Positions 1 to 10,982 of a stretch of DNA of 30,562 nt are shown here, piece after piece (the stretch's first letter is position 1; the number at the start of each line of letters is the position of its first letter). A model generated the notes under the pieces. It worked only from the letters and a program-made list of their open reading frames with translations. It was not told the origin of the DNA and did not search any database. The translations under genes and the position numbers were made by a program. Origin of the DNA: Gryganskiella cystojenkinii (Eukaryota; Mortierellomycota; Mortierellomycetes; Mortierellales; Mortierellaceae); assembly GCA_015852425.1 (NCBI GenBank), contig JAAAIG010000459.1, forward strand, positions 1-30,562, read 5' to 3'.

Positions 1-2026
1 CTTGCTTTTCTATCTGATCACGGTGGTTAGTTATCAACTCTCGCATAAAACAGGATCCAAGCATGAGCTTACCCTTCATGTCTTTCTTTTGGTTTTGATT
101 TTGTTTATTTGTTTGTCTCCTTCACCACGGGCCAGTCTGCCTTCAGGCGCCTGAACCAATGAGGAATGACACAACTATCCCATGCCGAAACGGGCTTATG
201 GGTGTGTGTGCTCTCAGGTTTTACGTGAGCCTAGGTCAACCTCGCTCGATCGCTTTTTGTTCTTTCTAGACAAACGCCAAGTCCCCACTTTTCTGGAAAA
301 GTAGCACGCTTTTCAGTCTCTTTCGGCCTTCACTTATTCCTGTTCTCTTTAATCGGTTGTAGGGCGTAGGACTGGACGCATGCGATATCCTACGTTTCTG
401 TCCTGTTGGTTGGTAGTAGTCAACGCGTCTGTTTTAAATTGCCATTTAGCCTTTGGACTTTTCTAAGTTTGATTTTTGTGAGTTTTTTTCTTGTTGGCGT
501 TTGTTGCATGAGTATTTATGTTAGATGTAGAAGGGAGGGACGATGCTTTCGTCATCCTAACTCCACACCATGGGTCCAAAAGCAGATGTTTTCACTGTTT
601 TTTGTACTTGCTGTTGACTCTTCAGTCATGTCGAGATAACTTACGGTCATAAGACGCGATGTTTGAGGTCGTGGTGACAGTTTGGATGAAGAAGACAAAA
701 GACCATGCAGCGACGGCGTCGAAATGCTTTTTTACATAGCCGCTGTTATCTTTTTCTGAACTCGGTAGTCAATGGCGACAACGTTATCAAAGTCTTTTGG
801 ATTCCAGCTCATGTCTCGGTTTATTGTCAAAGGTGTTTGGCAGGATGAAGAGATTGTCAAGTATATGAATCGGTGAGTTGTTGACTGTTTCGTCAAAGTC
901 GGCAGTGTCTGCATCAAAGACATGGTCACCGTTATCGGGCAGGTCTGACGGTTGACCCCTAGGGGTCATCATTGACCAAGTTAAGAATCCTGTGTTTTCA
1001 CATAGGTTCTCTGGGACCTTGTCGCGTCCAATGACCCTTTGTTGCGACCGTCATTTACGCTCTTTTGCAACAAGTCAAGCAAGGTGATCTAGTTCACTGG
1101 CACATTTCTCCACATGATATTGTGCCATAAATGGACCTTTGTTCGAACATATACCCTTTGCCATCCTTCGACCTTCTTTGATCAAACACCCTCTGTCCTT
1201 GTCCGTAAAACTGTCTTGGGAAAGGTTATTCTATCTAGCCTTTGTCTTGATTCGTGACAGACCCCTCCCCTCCCCCCTTTTCATTTTTTCAAAGGTATTT
1301 ATCTTCAGATATCGGTCTACAGAGAAGCACGGTGGAACCAGCTATTATTCTCATACAGACAAAAAAATACGGTAGAGAAGACAGGTGTGAGAAGGTGTAG
1401 ACCGTATCGACGTTCATGTTTTTTATTTTTAAATCAAACAGCCATCCATACTCTTTAGCTAGTTATGGTTCTGCAAACAATATCGTGATACTTTCCGTGT
1501 TTCTCAGCCCTAAGCTAATGGCAAGGCGCCCCACAAGATCTTACCTTGGCTCGCGACAGGGTTTGTCGCGTTCGACTCGTCACAGAAAAGAAAAATATCG
1601 CACACGTTATACTTTCACGTGTGCATTTTGAGTGCCACCCCTTAATGAGCAACGGCTAAAATGAGAGCAAGTGACCAATGACATTGCAGGATGATTGATC
1701 ACTTGTATTTTTAGCCTTATGGACTTTGCCCAGAGATGTCTCTCTTCCTTTTTCACGGAGGTGGTCCTTTTTGATGCCAGGAGGGAGTTGAAGGAGGATG
1801 TTCCAATGGAAGATAGAAAACATACAACAATGAGAGAGGAGACTTTGAAAAAATAACAAGCGGCAAGCAAAGATCATGATGAATAAAAAATAGAACATGT
1901 TTAGTTAGGGGTGAATAGCGGAAGGGGTGGCTAAATGAGCGGGTTTCAGCAAAAAAGAAGAGAGAAAGAGGCGGACTGAGTGGTGCGTCTAATGTAAAAA
2001 AAAAGTCGCCTCCGCATCGCATTATT
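1..2026. other. Intergenic region, no gene recognised
   Basis: Both strands contain only short open frames (up to about 100 codons) with no recognisable domain and no convincing set of splice-linked exons. From about 1740 to 2000 the + strand is purine-rich and A-rich. It then switches abruptly to a pyrimidine-rich tract that leads into the next gene. A small exon of an unknown gene cannot be excluded. Confidence 0.5.
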
Positions 2027-2460
2027 GTGATTTCTCTTTCCTGTCTCCCATCACACACATCCGATCAAAACCTCCTTTTTTTTGTCTTTTTCCTCAAAAT
2101 CAAAACAACCCCTCCATCATTACTCACCTTCTCTCAACCGCATCTCTCCTCTCCCGTTGCCTCCCTCTCTGTCTCTCTCTCTCTCTCTCTGTCCGTTGCA
2201 CCGTGCTACACCACCAACACTATTCCGACCCGTACACACACTTCTGTCACCTTTTTTTACGCACCCGACACACGCAACCCCGCCAAAGGCACAGCCCTTT
2301 CTTTTCCTCTTTTCGACATTCAACCCTTGATTCCTTCTTTTTATCTTTTGTCTGTCTCTCTCTGTCTGTCTATTGTCTGATTGTCTGATTGTCTGTCTGA
2401 CTGTCTGACTCATCAACTAAAGAAATACCCTTCTCCCTCCCCCTCCCCACGCCATCAACC
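2027..2460 (+). promoter_or_regulatory. Pyrimidine-rich leader with CT and GTCTG microsatellites
   Basis: About 430 bases directly before the start codon at 2461 are dominated by C and T on the coding strand. They include a CT run at about 2166-2192 and a tetranucleotide-like tract of TGTC/GATT/GACT units at about 2350-2412. Pyrimidine-rich stretches of this kind commonly surround transcription start sites in filamentous fungi. I therefore read this as core promoter plus 5' untranslated region of the following gene. No TATA box was seen. Confidence 0.5.
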
Positions 2461-4899
2461 ATGGACTGGTCCTCGTCACCTTCGTCGTCATCCTCCTCAC
2501 CAACTTTACCCTATTACCACCAATACCCTTATTCGACTGAGCGGATTGCAGACCTCTGTCTCATCAAACTGCAGCAGGCATCCTCGGGCCGAACCCATTC
2601 CTTGCTCCGCCAAGTGCAGCTGACATGGTAAAGGGTTTTCTTGCTTTTCCGTGATCAATTCCGCCTCTTTTTTTTTTTTTACATCAAACGCTCCCTTGTA
2701 GACGAACAAGGAACAACAAGCAGCATAGCATAGCATAATAGCAAAGAGAGAACGATATTCTAACATGAATGGATATCTATTGACTCTTTTCGAAACAAAT
2801 ATAAAAATAATAGCATGCTTCATCGGATCAGGATGCAGGCCTTCCTGCGTCCCGTCATGTCTGGATACCACCATCATCACTACCAACAACAACAACAACA
2901 GCTGCAACAGCAACAGCTGCAGCAGCAACAACAGCAACAGAGATATGACCAGCGGTACGACCAAGATCTGTCTGAATTCGACGACGACTCTAACTCGGAC
3001 ACACCAGAGTCCTCCTCTCACGCGGCATCCTCAACTGTTGTGGTCTCTGCTCCGGCTCTTTCTTCGCAGTCGTCGTACGATTGGGATCTGGACATGCTTC
3101 TCTCCATGAGCACTGCTTCGCCTCCACCCTCAGTACCGTCCGCTACCCCCTCTTCTCCTTCAATAATCGATATTGCATCCACCTCAACGTCATCGCCGTC
3201 CTCTGTTGACCAGGATCCGGACCAGACTATGTTTGCTCTCAGTCAACACCTCCAACAACAACAACAATTACAACAACAGCAGCAACAGCAACAGCAGCAA
3301 CAGCTTCACCATCACCACCTCTCGTCGATCCCAATCGTCCCTTATACCTCTGACTACACACAAGACTCTTCGGCATCCTCGATTGATGCTCTTCAAAATT
3401 CATTGGAGCAACCCCCGCACACGACTTCGATTGCAATTTCGTCCGTCCCTTCCTCGCTCTCCTCCTCCTCAGCCGACTTAGCTCAGCAACACCAACAGCA
3501 ATCACAAACACAACCGAGTTATTACGAGTTGCTTATGGCCGCCAATCCAAATGAACCTCTGTCACAACTCATGTCGACAACGGCTGCAACCATCGCCTCT
3601 TCATCTTTTACGGCGGCCTCATCGGCCACCTCGTCTTCCCTGTCACCCTCTACTTCTTCCTCGATCGAACATTCCTTGCCCTACTCGTCACTCCTCGACA
3701 ATCCTGTACCCCGTACTCCAACGGACAACAACAATGGCAATGTGACAGACATGTCACGCGCAGAGAACATTCTCACTTCAGTTGCCACTTCTTTTGTCCT
3801 CGACAACTATTCAACCTCTCCAACGACGACGAGTCCCTCGGCTGGTGCCATCCCTCTGACGACAAGGGAAATCATGGATGCTCTGTCAGGTCAATTCCCA
3901 ATTCGACAACAACTCGCCACAACCTCGTCGTACACGCCACAGCATGACAGCTTGACCACACAACCAACTTTTGTCGACACTGTGGAAAGTGAACCAAGAA
4001 AGGAGGAGGAGGGATCGGAGGCGTGGCAAGGAGACTGCGACATGTTGAGCCCGCCTGCTCAAGCCCGTTACAGCCAAGACGAGGATACCGAAACGACGCC
4101 AGAGACGTCTACGGTCGATAGTCAAGAGGCAGCTGTGCAACCGGCCTGTGAGGCCCAGGATCATGATCAAGTTATGGAGGACATGTCGACAGTGTCTCCG
4201 CCGCAATCCCCACCTCGATCTACTCGAGCATTGAGAAGAACCTCACTTTCTCCTCGCAGCAGGCGTGTCTCCCGTACTGGCCCGCGTCGGCAGCAGCAAG
4301 AGCAAGAACTCTCCGAATCTATCCATCGAGTCCTCTCGGATACCGCTACCACGGTTGCCGTCGGCTCTCACCAATCATCGGAAGAACCCACCTGCAGCAA
4401 CAAGCGTCGCCGCATGAACGAGGAAGATGCCTCATCATCGCCCTGCTCAAGTCCAGAATCGTCGCCGCCTTCGCCAAAGACGCCACCTCCAAACTTGGAT
4501 CTTCTCGCCACGGTTCATAGACACTCTCTGACGGACTCTAGTCTTGTCCCGACCGAGGATCTTGATCAAGAAAAAAAAGACAACCTTGAGAAAAGGCCCT
4601 TGTCCGCGTCTGTATCGTCTGTCGAGATGAACGAAGCTTCTCTACTGGTGGAAGGTGTGGTTGAAAGTTTCAAGGAAGCTACAGCAGCAGCAGCGGTGGT
4701 GGTGGCGGCGAGAGAGACTCCAGAGGCAGTGGAGACTGAGGATGCTGGCGTCCTTTCTCCATCTCTCTTGGCTCGTTACCCTACCCGTCAATCGACTCGT
4801 TTACTGCGCCGCTCTTTAAGCCATCTTCCTTCGAATGGCTGCGGTCCACAAGACGGTGATGGTCATTTGCTGTCTACAGGCAAGGTGTCTGCTGCATGA
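2461..4899 (+). CDS. Poly-Gln, Ser-rich putative nuclear regulator with an N-terminal SERTA-like motif
   Basis: Two exons, 2461-2627 and 2814-4899, encode about 750 residues. The intron (186 bases) has a GTAAAG donor and a CTAAC branch site at 2760. The phase-2 junction restores the frame. Residues 27-66 look like the SERTA motif of animal SERTAD/CDCA4 cofactors: hydrophobic-x-x-LIKL, a short variable loop, then SLLRQVQLTCMLHRIRMQ, which parallels the family's LKL...VLI-N-LRRIQ pattern. The intron falls inside the motif. Next come a His run, two Gln-rich tracts (about 81-98 and 204-220), an acidic patch, an acidic/hydrophobic segment YDWDLDMLLSM (about 144-154) that could activate transcription, and basic patches with KRRR near residue 586 that could be nuclear localisation signals. 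The rest is Ser/Thr/Pro-rich and probably disordered. The SERTA assignment is by eye. The family is known to regulate E2F/CDK4 in animals, but no such role is shown here. The gene is certain; its function is not. Confidence 0.75.
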
Positions 4900-6173
4900 G
4901 CTATCAACACATTTCCGTCTACCAGGTCCAGTGCCTATTTATGCTTTTGCCGATCTGCACGAGATCCATTCCGTCGTCGTTGTACCACAAGTCGGACCAT
5001 TGCAATCTATTTTTTACTTTCTTGTGTTCAGCTTTTTTTCTTTTTTTCCGTTCGTTCATCGATCCCTCTTGGGGTGATGACACAGACGGAGCGACATTTT
5101 TGACGGGAGGACCTTTCGCTTTTTTTCCCGCCAAAAAAAAACTCGTTTTCTGATTTGATTATCCCCTTTTCCCCTATTTCTCCCATCAAAGATCTCTCCT
5201 TGTGTGCTATTTGTGTTGCAGTGCAACTCAGAAGCAATTCATTGAGTAGGGGGGTCATATACCATTTGTTCAGTATTTTTTTCAGCTCATAACTCTTCGC
5301 ACCTCCCTTCCTCTTGCCCCTCTTGTACTGTATACCACCTATCTATCCCTATGTGCTTTTATGTATCTTTTTCTCTTATAAACTCCCTAATAACTTGTTT
5401 TTTTACTTTACATTCCCCTCGGCTTTTATTTCTTTTGCATCGTTAAACAAAGGAAGGAGGAGCAAAAAGTCTGGTTTTCTTTCGCCGTCTCTGGTTTCTT
5501 TGTTCCTGCGTACTGCAAATGCCACATTGAGGGAACCCTCGCCAAATAGAGGCAGAATTGTTTGCCACCATAAGAATTCATAGTCTGTGTTATTCCTCGC
5601 CTCCATTCCCAATAGATAGCCCTTGCCTCTTTTTTTCGTAATAAAAAAAAAGCGAGAATGAGAGAAAACAAGAATATGCCAATGGTTGCTCGATACAAAG
5701 AAGAAGAAACAAAAGGTGGAGAAATGTGGACTTGGAAGAGAGAGAAGAGAAGAGAGCAAGTCTAGGAACAAGGCCTGGGATGTGTCCGTGCCGTGCCTGT
5801 GGGAGAAAAAAAAAAGAGTGAGAGAGCGAGGACAAGGAAATGAACTCGAACGTTCAACGGCCTCTTTCTCCATTTTGTCGTTCGGCTCACAAAAAAATAT
5901 TGTTTCCAGCAGCAGAACAGACCTAATCCACTTTCTGCTCATCAACACATCAGCCTGCACCCTCTTTCGTCTCTGTCATCATCATCTCCATCATCACCTT
6001 CATTCCAGAGTCAACCTTACCTTTTTGTTTTTCGTCGTCAATTATCGTCAGAGTTGTCAACAGACATTTTTCCCCTCGACTCCCTTACCCCTGCGTTTCT
6101 TTTTGGTACCTGCACCCCGTTCTCATTTACCCCAGTCCCTTTCTAACCTGCTGCCTTTTGCTCCTTTGAGAGA
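4900..6173. other. Intergenic: 3' region of one SERTA-like gene and promoter/leader of the next
   Basis: No gene is supported here. The + strand is T-rich after 4980, purine-rich from about 5640 to 5850, and pyrimidine-rich with CATCAT-type repeats from about 5940 to the start codon at 6174. The last part probably holds the transcription start and 5' untranslated region of the next gene. Open frames up to 185 codons on both strands come only from these low-complexity tracts. Confidence 0.5.
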
Positions 6174-9100
6174 ATGACTCAACAGCTCGGGGACTTTGAC
6201 GACTTTCTCGCCCTCGCTGTTCCAACAATCCCTCCTCCACCTCCACCACTCCTCCCCTCTGCTTCCTCATTCCCCTTGGCTCCTTTCACTATCCCGGCAA
6301 GGAACCAAAGTCATCAGCATCAACTTCAATCACATCAACAACAGCAAAGAAATGTAGAAGAGGCACAAGAAGACCCCTCCAACCAGGACATGGTCCTGTC
6401 GCCGATTCAACTCGTCGCATTGTCCAACCTAAAGCTGAACAATGACATGTTCTCCAACCGGTCCTTATCAATCCACAAGAGGATCCTGGTCAAAAACCTG
6501 CTGACACTCCTCTACCAGTTGAACCCACCCATGGACTGGACCCTGCTGCAACTACAAATGCAAGAACAACAACAGCAGCAACAACAACATCAACAACAAC
6601 AACCAGAGTTGCTTGGGGACAATAGTCAAGGCCAATTCGAGCTGGAACAAAAGGGACAACAGGAAGAGCAATTTAACGACAACAACAATGACAAAAAGGG
6701 CTACGAAGATGAAAAGAAGAAAGTACTCGATGCCGTCATTCCCGCAAGAACATCATCCTCAACAGAATCGTCAAAGGTAACAACAGGCGCACAGAAACAG
6801 AAACATGCGGCGCCGCTTTTAGCCTCCCGAGTGAGACAGAAACAGAGGAACCATTCTCGACCCCCTTTTACTGAACTGACCCATGCTTCTTCCCATGGTT
6901 CTATTTCTACGACATAACACCTTCATAGAAGGAACAAATAATTGATGGTACCTCAACTGTTTCATCGTCATCACCCGATATTGCACCTGCAAATGCCATC
7001 CCCTTGCCTCGCCCAAAGTCTACAGAGTTACCACAGTCCCTACACACCTACCTATCCACAGTCTTTGATGTCGATTGGTCCGTGGGTCTACCCAACACCG
7101 AAGACTCGCTTTTTACCCATGCTACTGCCGCTGCTGCTCCTGTTGGTTCCTATTTGACCGTCGGGTCTTCAGCGACCTCGACCACGTCGCTGGCCAACAA
7201 GCGGAAATCACTCACCTCGGGACTCTCTTCCGTAACATCGGCTTTCTCAGACTTTACAACGATATCAGCGACGACGACGGCCATGGAACCCCCAAGAACT
7301 TCTGTTTCTTCGACTATCTCTTCCTACTCTTCTCTCTCCACGACCTCAACAGTTTCCTCAGTGAGCAGTGTCGGAAGTATGAACAGCGTAACATCTAGCC
7401 CACAATCGAACGGGATAACAGGGCTAGCGAATGGACTAGCAGCTGGACTGGGATTTAGGAAACAACAACAACCCTCGATACAGGAAGAAACAGATACAGG
7501 ACCTTCCCCTCCTCCACTGCCTCCCAAGGACACCAAACCATCGCCCACTCTCACTTTGGTTCGCAAATCTTCCTTGTCCTCAAATTATGCCAACAACAAG
7601 GATCGAAACGGTACCACCCACGTTCAAAACAACGGCAGTGGCACAACGACGGCTCTCAGCGGCTACAGCAATGGCTCCAGTGGTGTTCAGCCAAACGTGA
7701 ACGGGACCATTGCTGGCAATAGTGGCACTGCCACCAATATCTCGTCAGACGGCAGGATTGTCCCCACAAGGAAAGCGAGTATTAGCAGTTCGTCGAGACC
7801 AATGCTCGTTCCTGGTCGAAGATCCTCACTCTTGCCGCCTGGCCAAATACCCCTGCCGCTATCTCCACCCGCCTCGGCTGTCAACACCAGTAGCAGCAAC
7901 AACAATAACGCCCACGATGGATATTTCAACAAACCGGATTCATCCTCATCTCTGTTAGCACCACCAGGCTCCTTCGGGCCCTCTTATAGTCCCGCGACCT
8001 CGCCAACAAAGGCAACATTCGGAAAGAGAACCTCCTCACTAGCGGCCGAACGACCAAAACCGATTCAGAGGACCCCGAGTAGCGAAAATACCATGGCGAA
8101 TGGATCCTATTTCCCACCCATGTCACCCCCATCGCCAAGAAGCAACGGCGTCAACCTCAACCTCGGCTCTAACAGCTCAAGTTCAGGGGCCGTGACGACT
8201 TCTGTGGCGATCGAAAGCATCATTGGACTTCCACGCCCACTGTTAGGTGCCTCATCCCTTTCAGGATCCTCTTCCTCATTGCTCTCAAGTTCACCGCCTC
8301 CCTCACCACCAGGATTGTCACCTTCTGGAACAAGTGGATACTATTCTCCTCCACCGACCTATGCACGCGCTACTTCGGATGATCCAAATCTGGGCTGGAG
8401 ATCATCCCCTTCCTCTTCTGCTACACTTGCCCCGCCACTTTCTGCTTCCTCGGCTTTACCTACGCCACCTTCTTCACCGGGGTACTCTTCCACTCTACCG
8501 AGACCTCAGCCGACCTATATGCTCAAGGCTTCGAAATCGAGCCCGTGTTTAGTCTCTGGTGGATTAGAGGAAGAACTAGAAGAGACAGTACCGGCTGTTC
8601 CGTTCAACCACAAGATTGTTTATACGCCCTCGACGCGGTACGTCCCACAACCAAAACCGCAGTCGTCCCCAAGACAACCGCAGCGGCAGATTCAACCGTC
8701 ATCACAATACCAAGGATACCCATACGGCGACTCGTCTAGCACGAATCAGCAACAAGACCAATATCTTGAGCTATCGCATCTTCAACAACAACATAACCAG
8801 CAGCTAGATGCTGCGAGTTCACAACAGTCCAGCAGTGGATTCAAATTATTGGCAAGGACGAGTTCTCGGAGAGGCGCCAGTGGTGGATCCTCTTCACCTG
8901 CGTTGCTTTCGACCGCGTCCACACACTCGTCCGGCATGAACATCAGCGCGCCTTTGCCATTGATCCCAAACACTCAAAGTTACAGCCAATACGATTACCA
9001 CGCAGCGAATACCAACAACCGTAGCCCTTATGGTCAGCATGGACTGGATAGTCATAACCATGGCGGATATGGTATGCATGGTCATAGTCAGAGCATGACC

Positions 9101-9289
9101 AACCTCAGTCTATCAACGTCGTCCCCTTCATCCTCCTCGCACTATCAACCCCCACTAGCGGCGAAACCAATCTCGACAGCATCTGCAGCACTGGGTCGAT
9201 GGAACTCGATGAAGACAATGTTTGGTTTGCGAGTCGGTCAAGGTGGATCCTCCACAGCGTCACCGTCCTCGTTGTCCTCTTCCCGTTAG
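6174..9289 (+). CDS. Disordered Ser/Pro-rich putative regulator with a SERTA-like motif and repeated kinase-type sites
   Basis: Two exons, 6174-6776 and 6929-9289, encode about 987 residues. The intron has a GTAACA donor, a CTGAC-like branch site near 6876 and a TAG acceptor at 6926-6928, which is also an in-frame stop that forces splicing there. Residues 77-117 resemble a SERTA motif (VALSNLKL, a loop, then SLSIHKRILVKNLLTLLYQL) and are followed by PPMDW. A poly-Gln tract lies at about 130-150. The N-terminus has an acidic/hydrophobic FDDFLALAV segment, and a VFDVDW segment follows the splice junction. A class II SH3 ligand-like PPLPPK lies near residue 394. Several R-[KR]-x-S-hydrophobic sites of protein kinase A type follow. 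The rest is low complexity. With the upstream gene, this looks like a tandem pair with a shared motif but otherwise diverged sequence. Function unknown; start chosen as the first ATG of a long open exon after the pyrimidine-rich leader. Confidence 0.72.
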
Positions 9290-9676
9290 AGAGTTTTTCT
9301 CCGTATGATTTTATGATTATTTTTTTGTCATTTCCAATTTCCTACTTTATGGCTTTCATGTCCTTCAGTGCACGCGTGCCGTTTTGCACCATGTATATAC
9401 ACAATAAAAACTAATGACCATTCTTTCTTGTCTAATCTCAAAGTTGTTTGCAGAGCGCTTCATTGCGGACGTCAAACTCTCAATGGAGTTTTTTTTTTTG
9501 CTTTGCTTTGCTTTTTAATTGAAAAGCACTTTAGTATTTACAATTTGTAGGCTCCAATGGGTTGTTAATATTCAAGGCGAGGGAGCAGGGTCTGTATTAA
9601 TGAGAACGGTGTAGGTGGAAAGTCTGGCGACTTTTTACAATCTCGCATGGACAATATCCTAATTTATCGCATGGAT
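9290..9676. terminator. Convergent 3' region with AATAAA signal for the upstream + strand gene
   Basis: The gap separates the stop codon at 9289 (+) from the last coding exon of elongin C (-). AATAAA at 9403-9408, about 115 bases after the stop, is a good polyadenylation signal for the + strand gene. No further gene is seen. Confidence 0.55.
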
Positions 9677-10706
9677 TTATGCTATGGTGCAAGGGAGAAA
9701 AAAAAAGAGTTTTGGCGATGTTGGTTAGGGATGGACGACCTCCAGCGTATGTGCTTCTACTACTCGTTTTAAGAAAAACACGAGCGATAACGAAGGCAAG
9801 GAGAAAGGGAGACTTACTGTCCAAGAAATCGGCGGCCATGAGGGTCTCGAGCGCATACTCAGGCTCGATCTCAAAGTGAGGGATCTCTGTCACAGAGTTT
9901 AGGTGCTTGGCCTACGAAGTGCACGAAAGGGGTCAATCGATTAGATGATAGGGTCCCACAGGAAGAGACTTTTAATCTTAGCTGATCGCTGTTGCTGCAT
10001 TACCTTGTAGTACCAGTACCGGCAAACCTTCTCCAAGATGACGGCCCTATTAGCAGAACGAGAGACGGATGATTATCCCAGTGTGTTAGCGCTGTTGGGT
10101 TGTTTCTTAAGGTCCTGCGTGTTTGTAGCGGTTTAGATTCTTTCGTGGCCGGCCTCTCCTTGCTCTGTCTGCCTGCCGTCCAAGCTTTCAAGAAAGCATT
10201 TGACGTAGCTCCTTTTCAAATAATCCATTCCCGCGGCCTTCTTTTTGAATTCCATGACGTTCCCTTCTCATCCACGACCCTGGTTGCTCACTGAACTGTC
10301 GAGGGGATGAGTATACGTCAGTGGACTTTGGTCATGTCCAAATTGATGTCTGTGGTGAATTTCCAGCCATGTCGCTTACTTGATGTCCCGAAGGGCGATA
10401 TGATTACTCCTAGACTCCTCAAAATGACCTATTTGGAATGGAAGGAATGCAATTAAATAAACGACCGCAGCTATTGATCCAGTTCCAGGACATCCTCTCA
10501 AAAGTGACCCTGCTAACATCCCTCCCCCTCCCCCTGGGTTGGCACCGAACGCCACCAAAAAAAAGAAAAAAGAAAAGGTTACCGCTGCTGAGCATGTTTT
10601 TGATGGTTCCTGAGAGACAAGCGACATCACGGTGGATGACAAAAATGAACTTGTCTGAGCTCTCGAGGGTGATGTACTCGTCTTCGGGGGATGCTTGTGT
10701 GGCCAT
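9677..10706 (-). CDS. Elongin C
   Basis: Five coding exons read on the minus strand: 10706-10583, 10428-10380, 10046-10004, 9911-9818 and 9681-9677. They give about 104 residues, against 112 in human and 99 in yeast elongin C. The fold is BTB/POZ. Family landmarks are YITLESSDKFIFVIHRDVA, LSGTIKNMLSSG, VCRYWYYK, EIPHFEIEPEYALETLMAADFLD. Elongin C pairs with elongin B and binds the BC-box of substrate receptors in cullin-based ubiquitin ligases and elongin A. The phases fit at every junction, including exon 2 (49 bases), which codes the variable GHFEESRSNHIALRDIK loop. The last intron starts with GTAAGT right after FLD and leaves a 5-base final coding exon giving Thr then stop; that junction is the least certain. 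The gene is divergent from the KEOPS gene, with 276 bases between the start codons. Confidence 0.9.
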
Positions 10707-10982
10707 GGCTATCGGCAAGGAAATAAAAGGAGTCGTTGGATGAGGTGGAAGGAAGTAAAAAACTCTTTTTTTTGTTGGAGCACGTTGAAATAAGGAAGAA
10801 GACCAGACTCCCACTCAAACAAGCAGTCACATAACACTTTTGTCAAGTGACGGGATCGAACGCGGTCCTTACATCCTTGCTTCCAACTCAAGACTCAAGA
10901 CCCTTCAAGGATTTCAGGACAAGAGGAATAAACAATCGACTTTTTGTTTTTCTCAAGCAGCACTCCATCCCCTAATCAAACA
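10707..10982. promoter_or_regulatory. Short bidirectional promoter between elongin C and KAE1
   Basis: Only 276 bases separate the two divergent start codons, so both promoters and both 5' untranslated regions must overlap or abut here. No TATA box is evident on either strand, which fits constitutive housekeeping expression. Confidence 0.6.

Noticed and set aside
732..972. Two overlapping minus-strand frames of about 60 codons in the left intergenic region
   Set aside because: No domain and no plausible partner exons. The segment could hide an exon of an unknown gene but cannot be supported.
2506..3021. Minus-strand frame of 171 codons rich in Leu and Val
   Set aside because: It is the antisense shadow of the poly-Gln/poly-His exon of the first SERTA-like gene.
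5403..5960. Minus-strand open frame of 185 codons, and an opposing 163-codon frame at 5686-6177
   Set aside because: Both arise from purine/pyrimidine-rich low-complexity DNA upstream of the second SERTA-like gene. Their translations are strings of Phe/Ser/Leu or Lys/Glu/Arg with no domain.
10838..10866. GTTCGATCCC-like tRNA B box on the minus strand
   Set aside because: The flanking bases do not form a T-stem or an acceptor stem, and no A box precedes it at the right distance.
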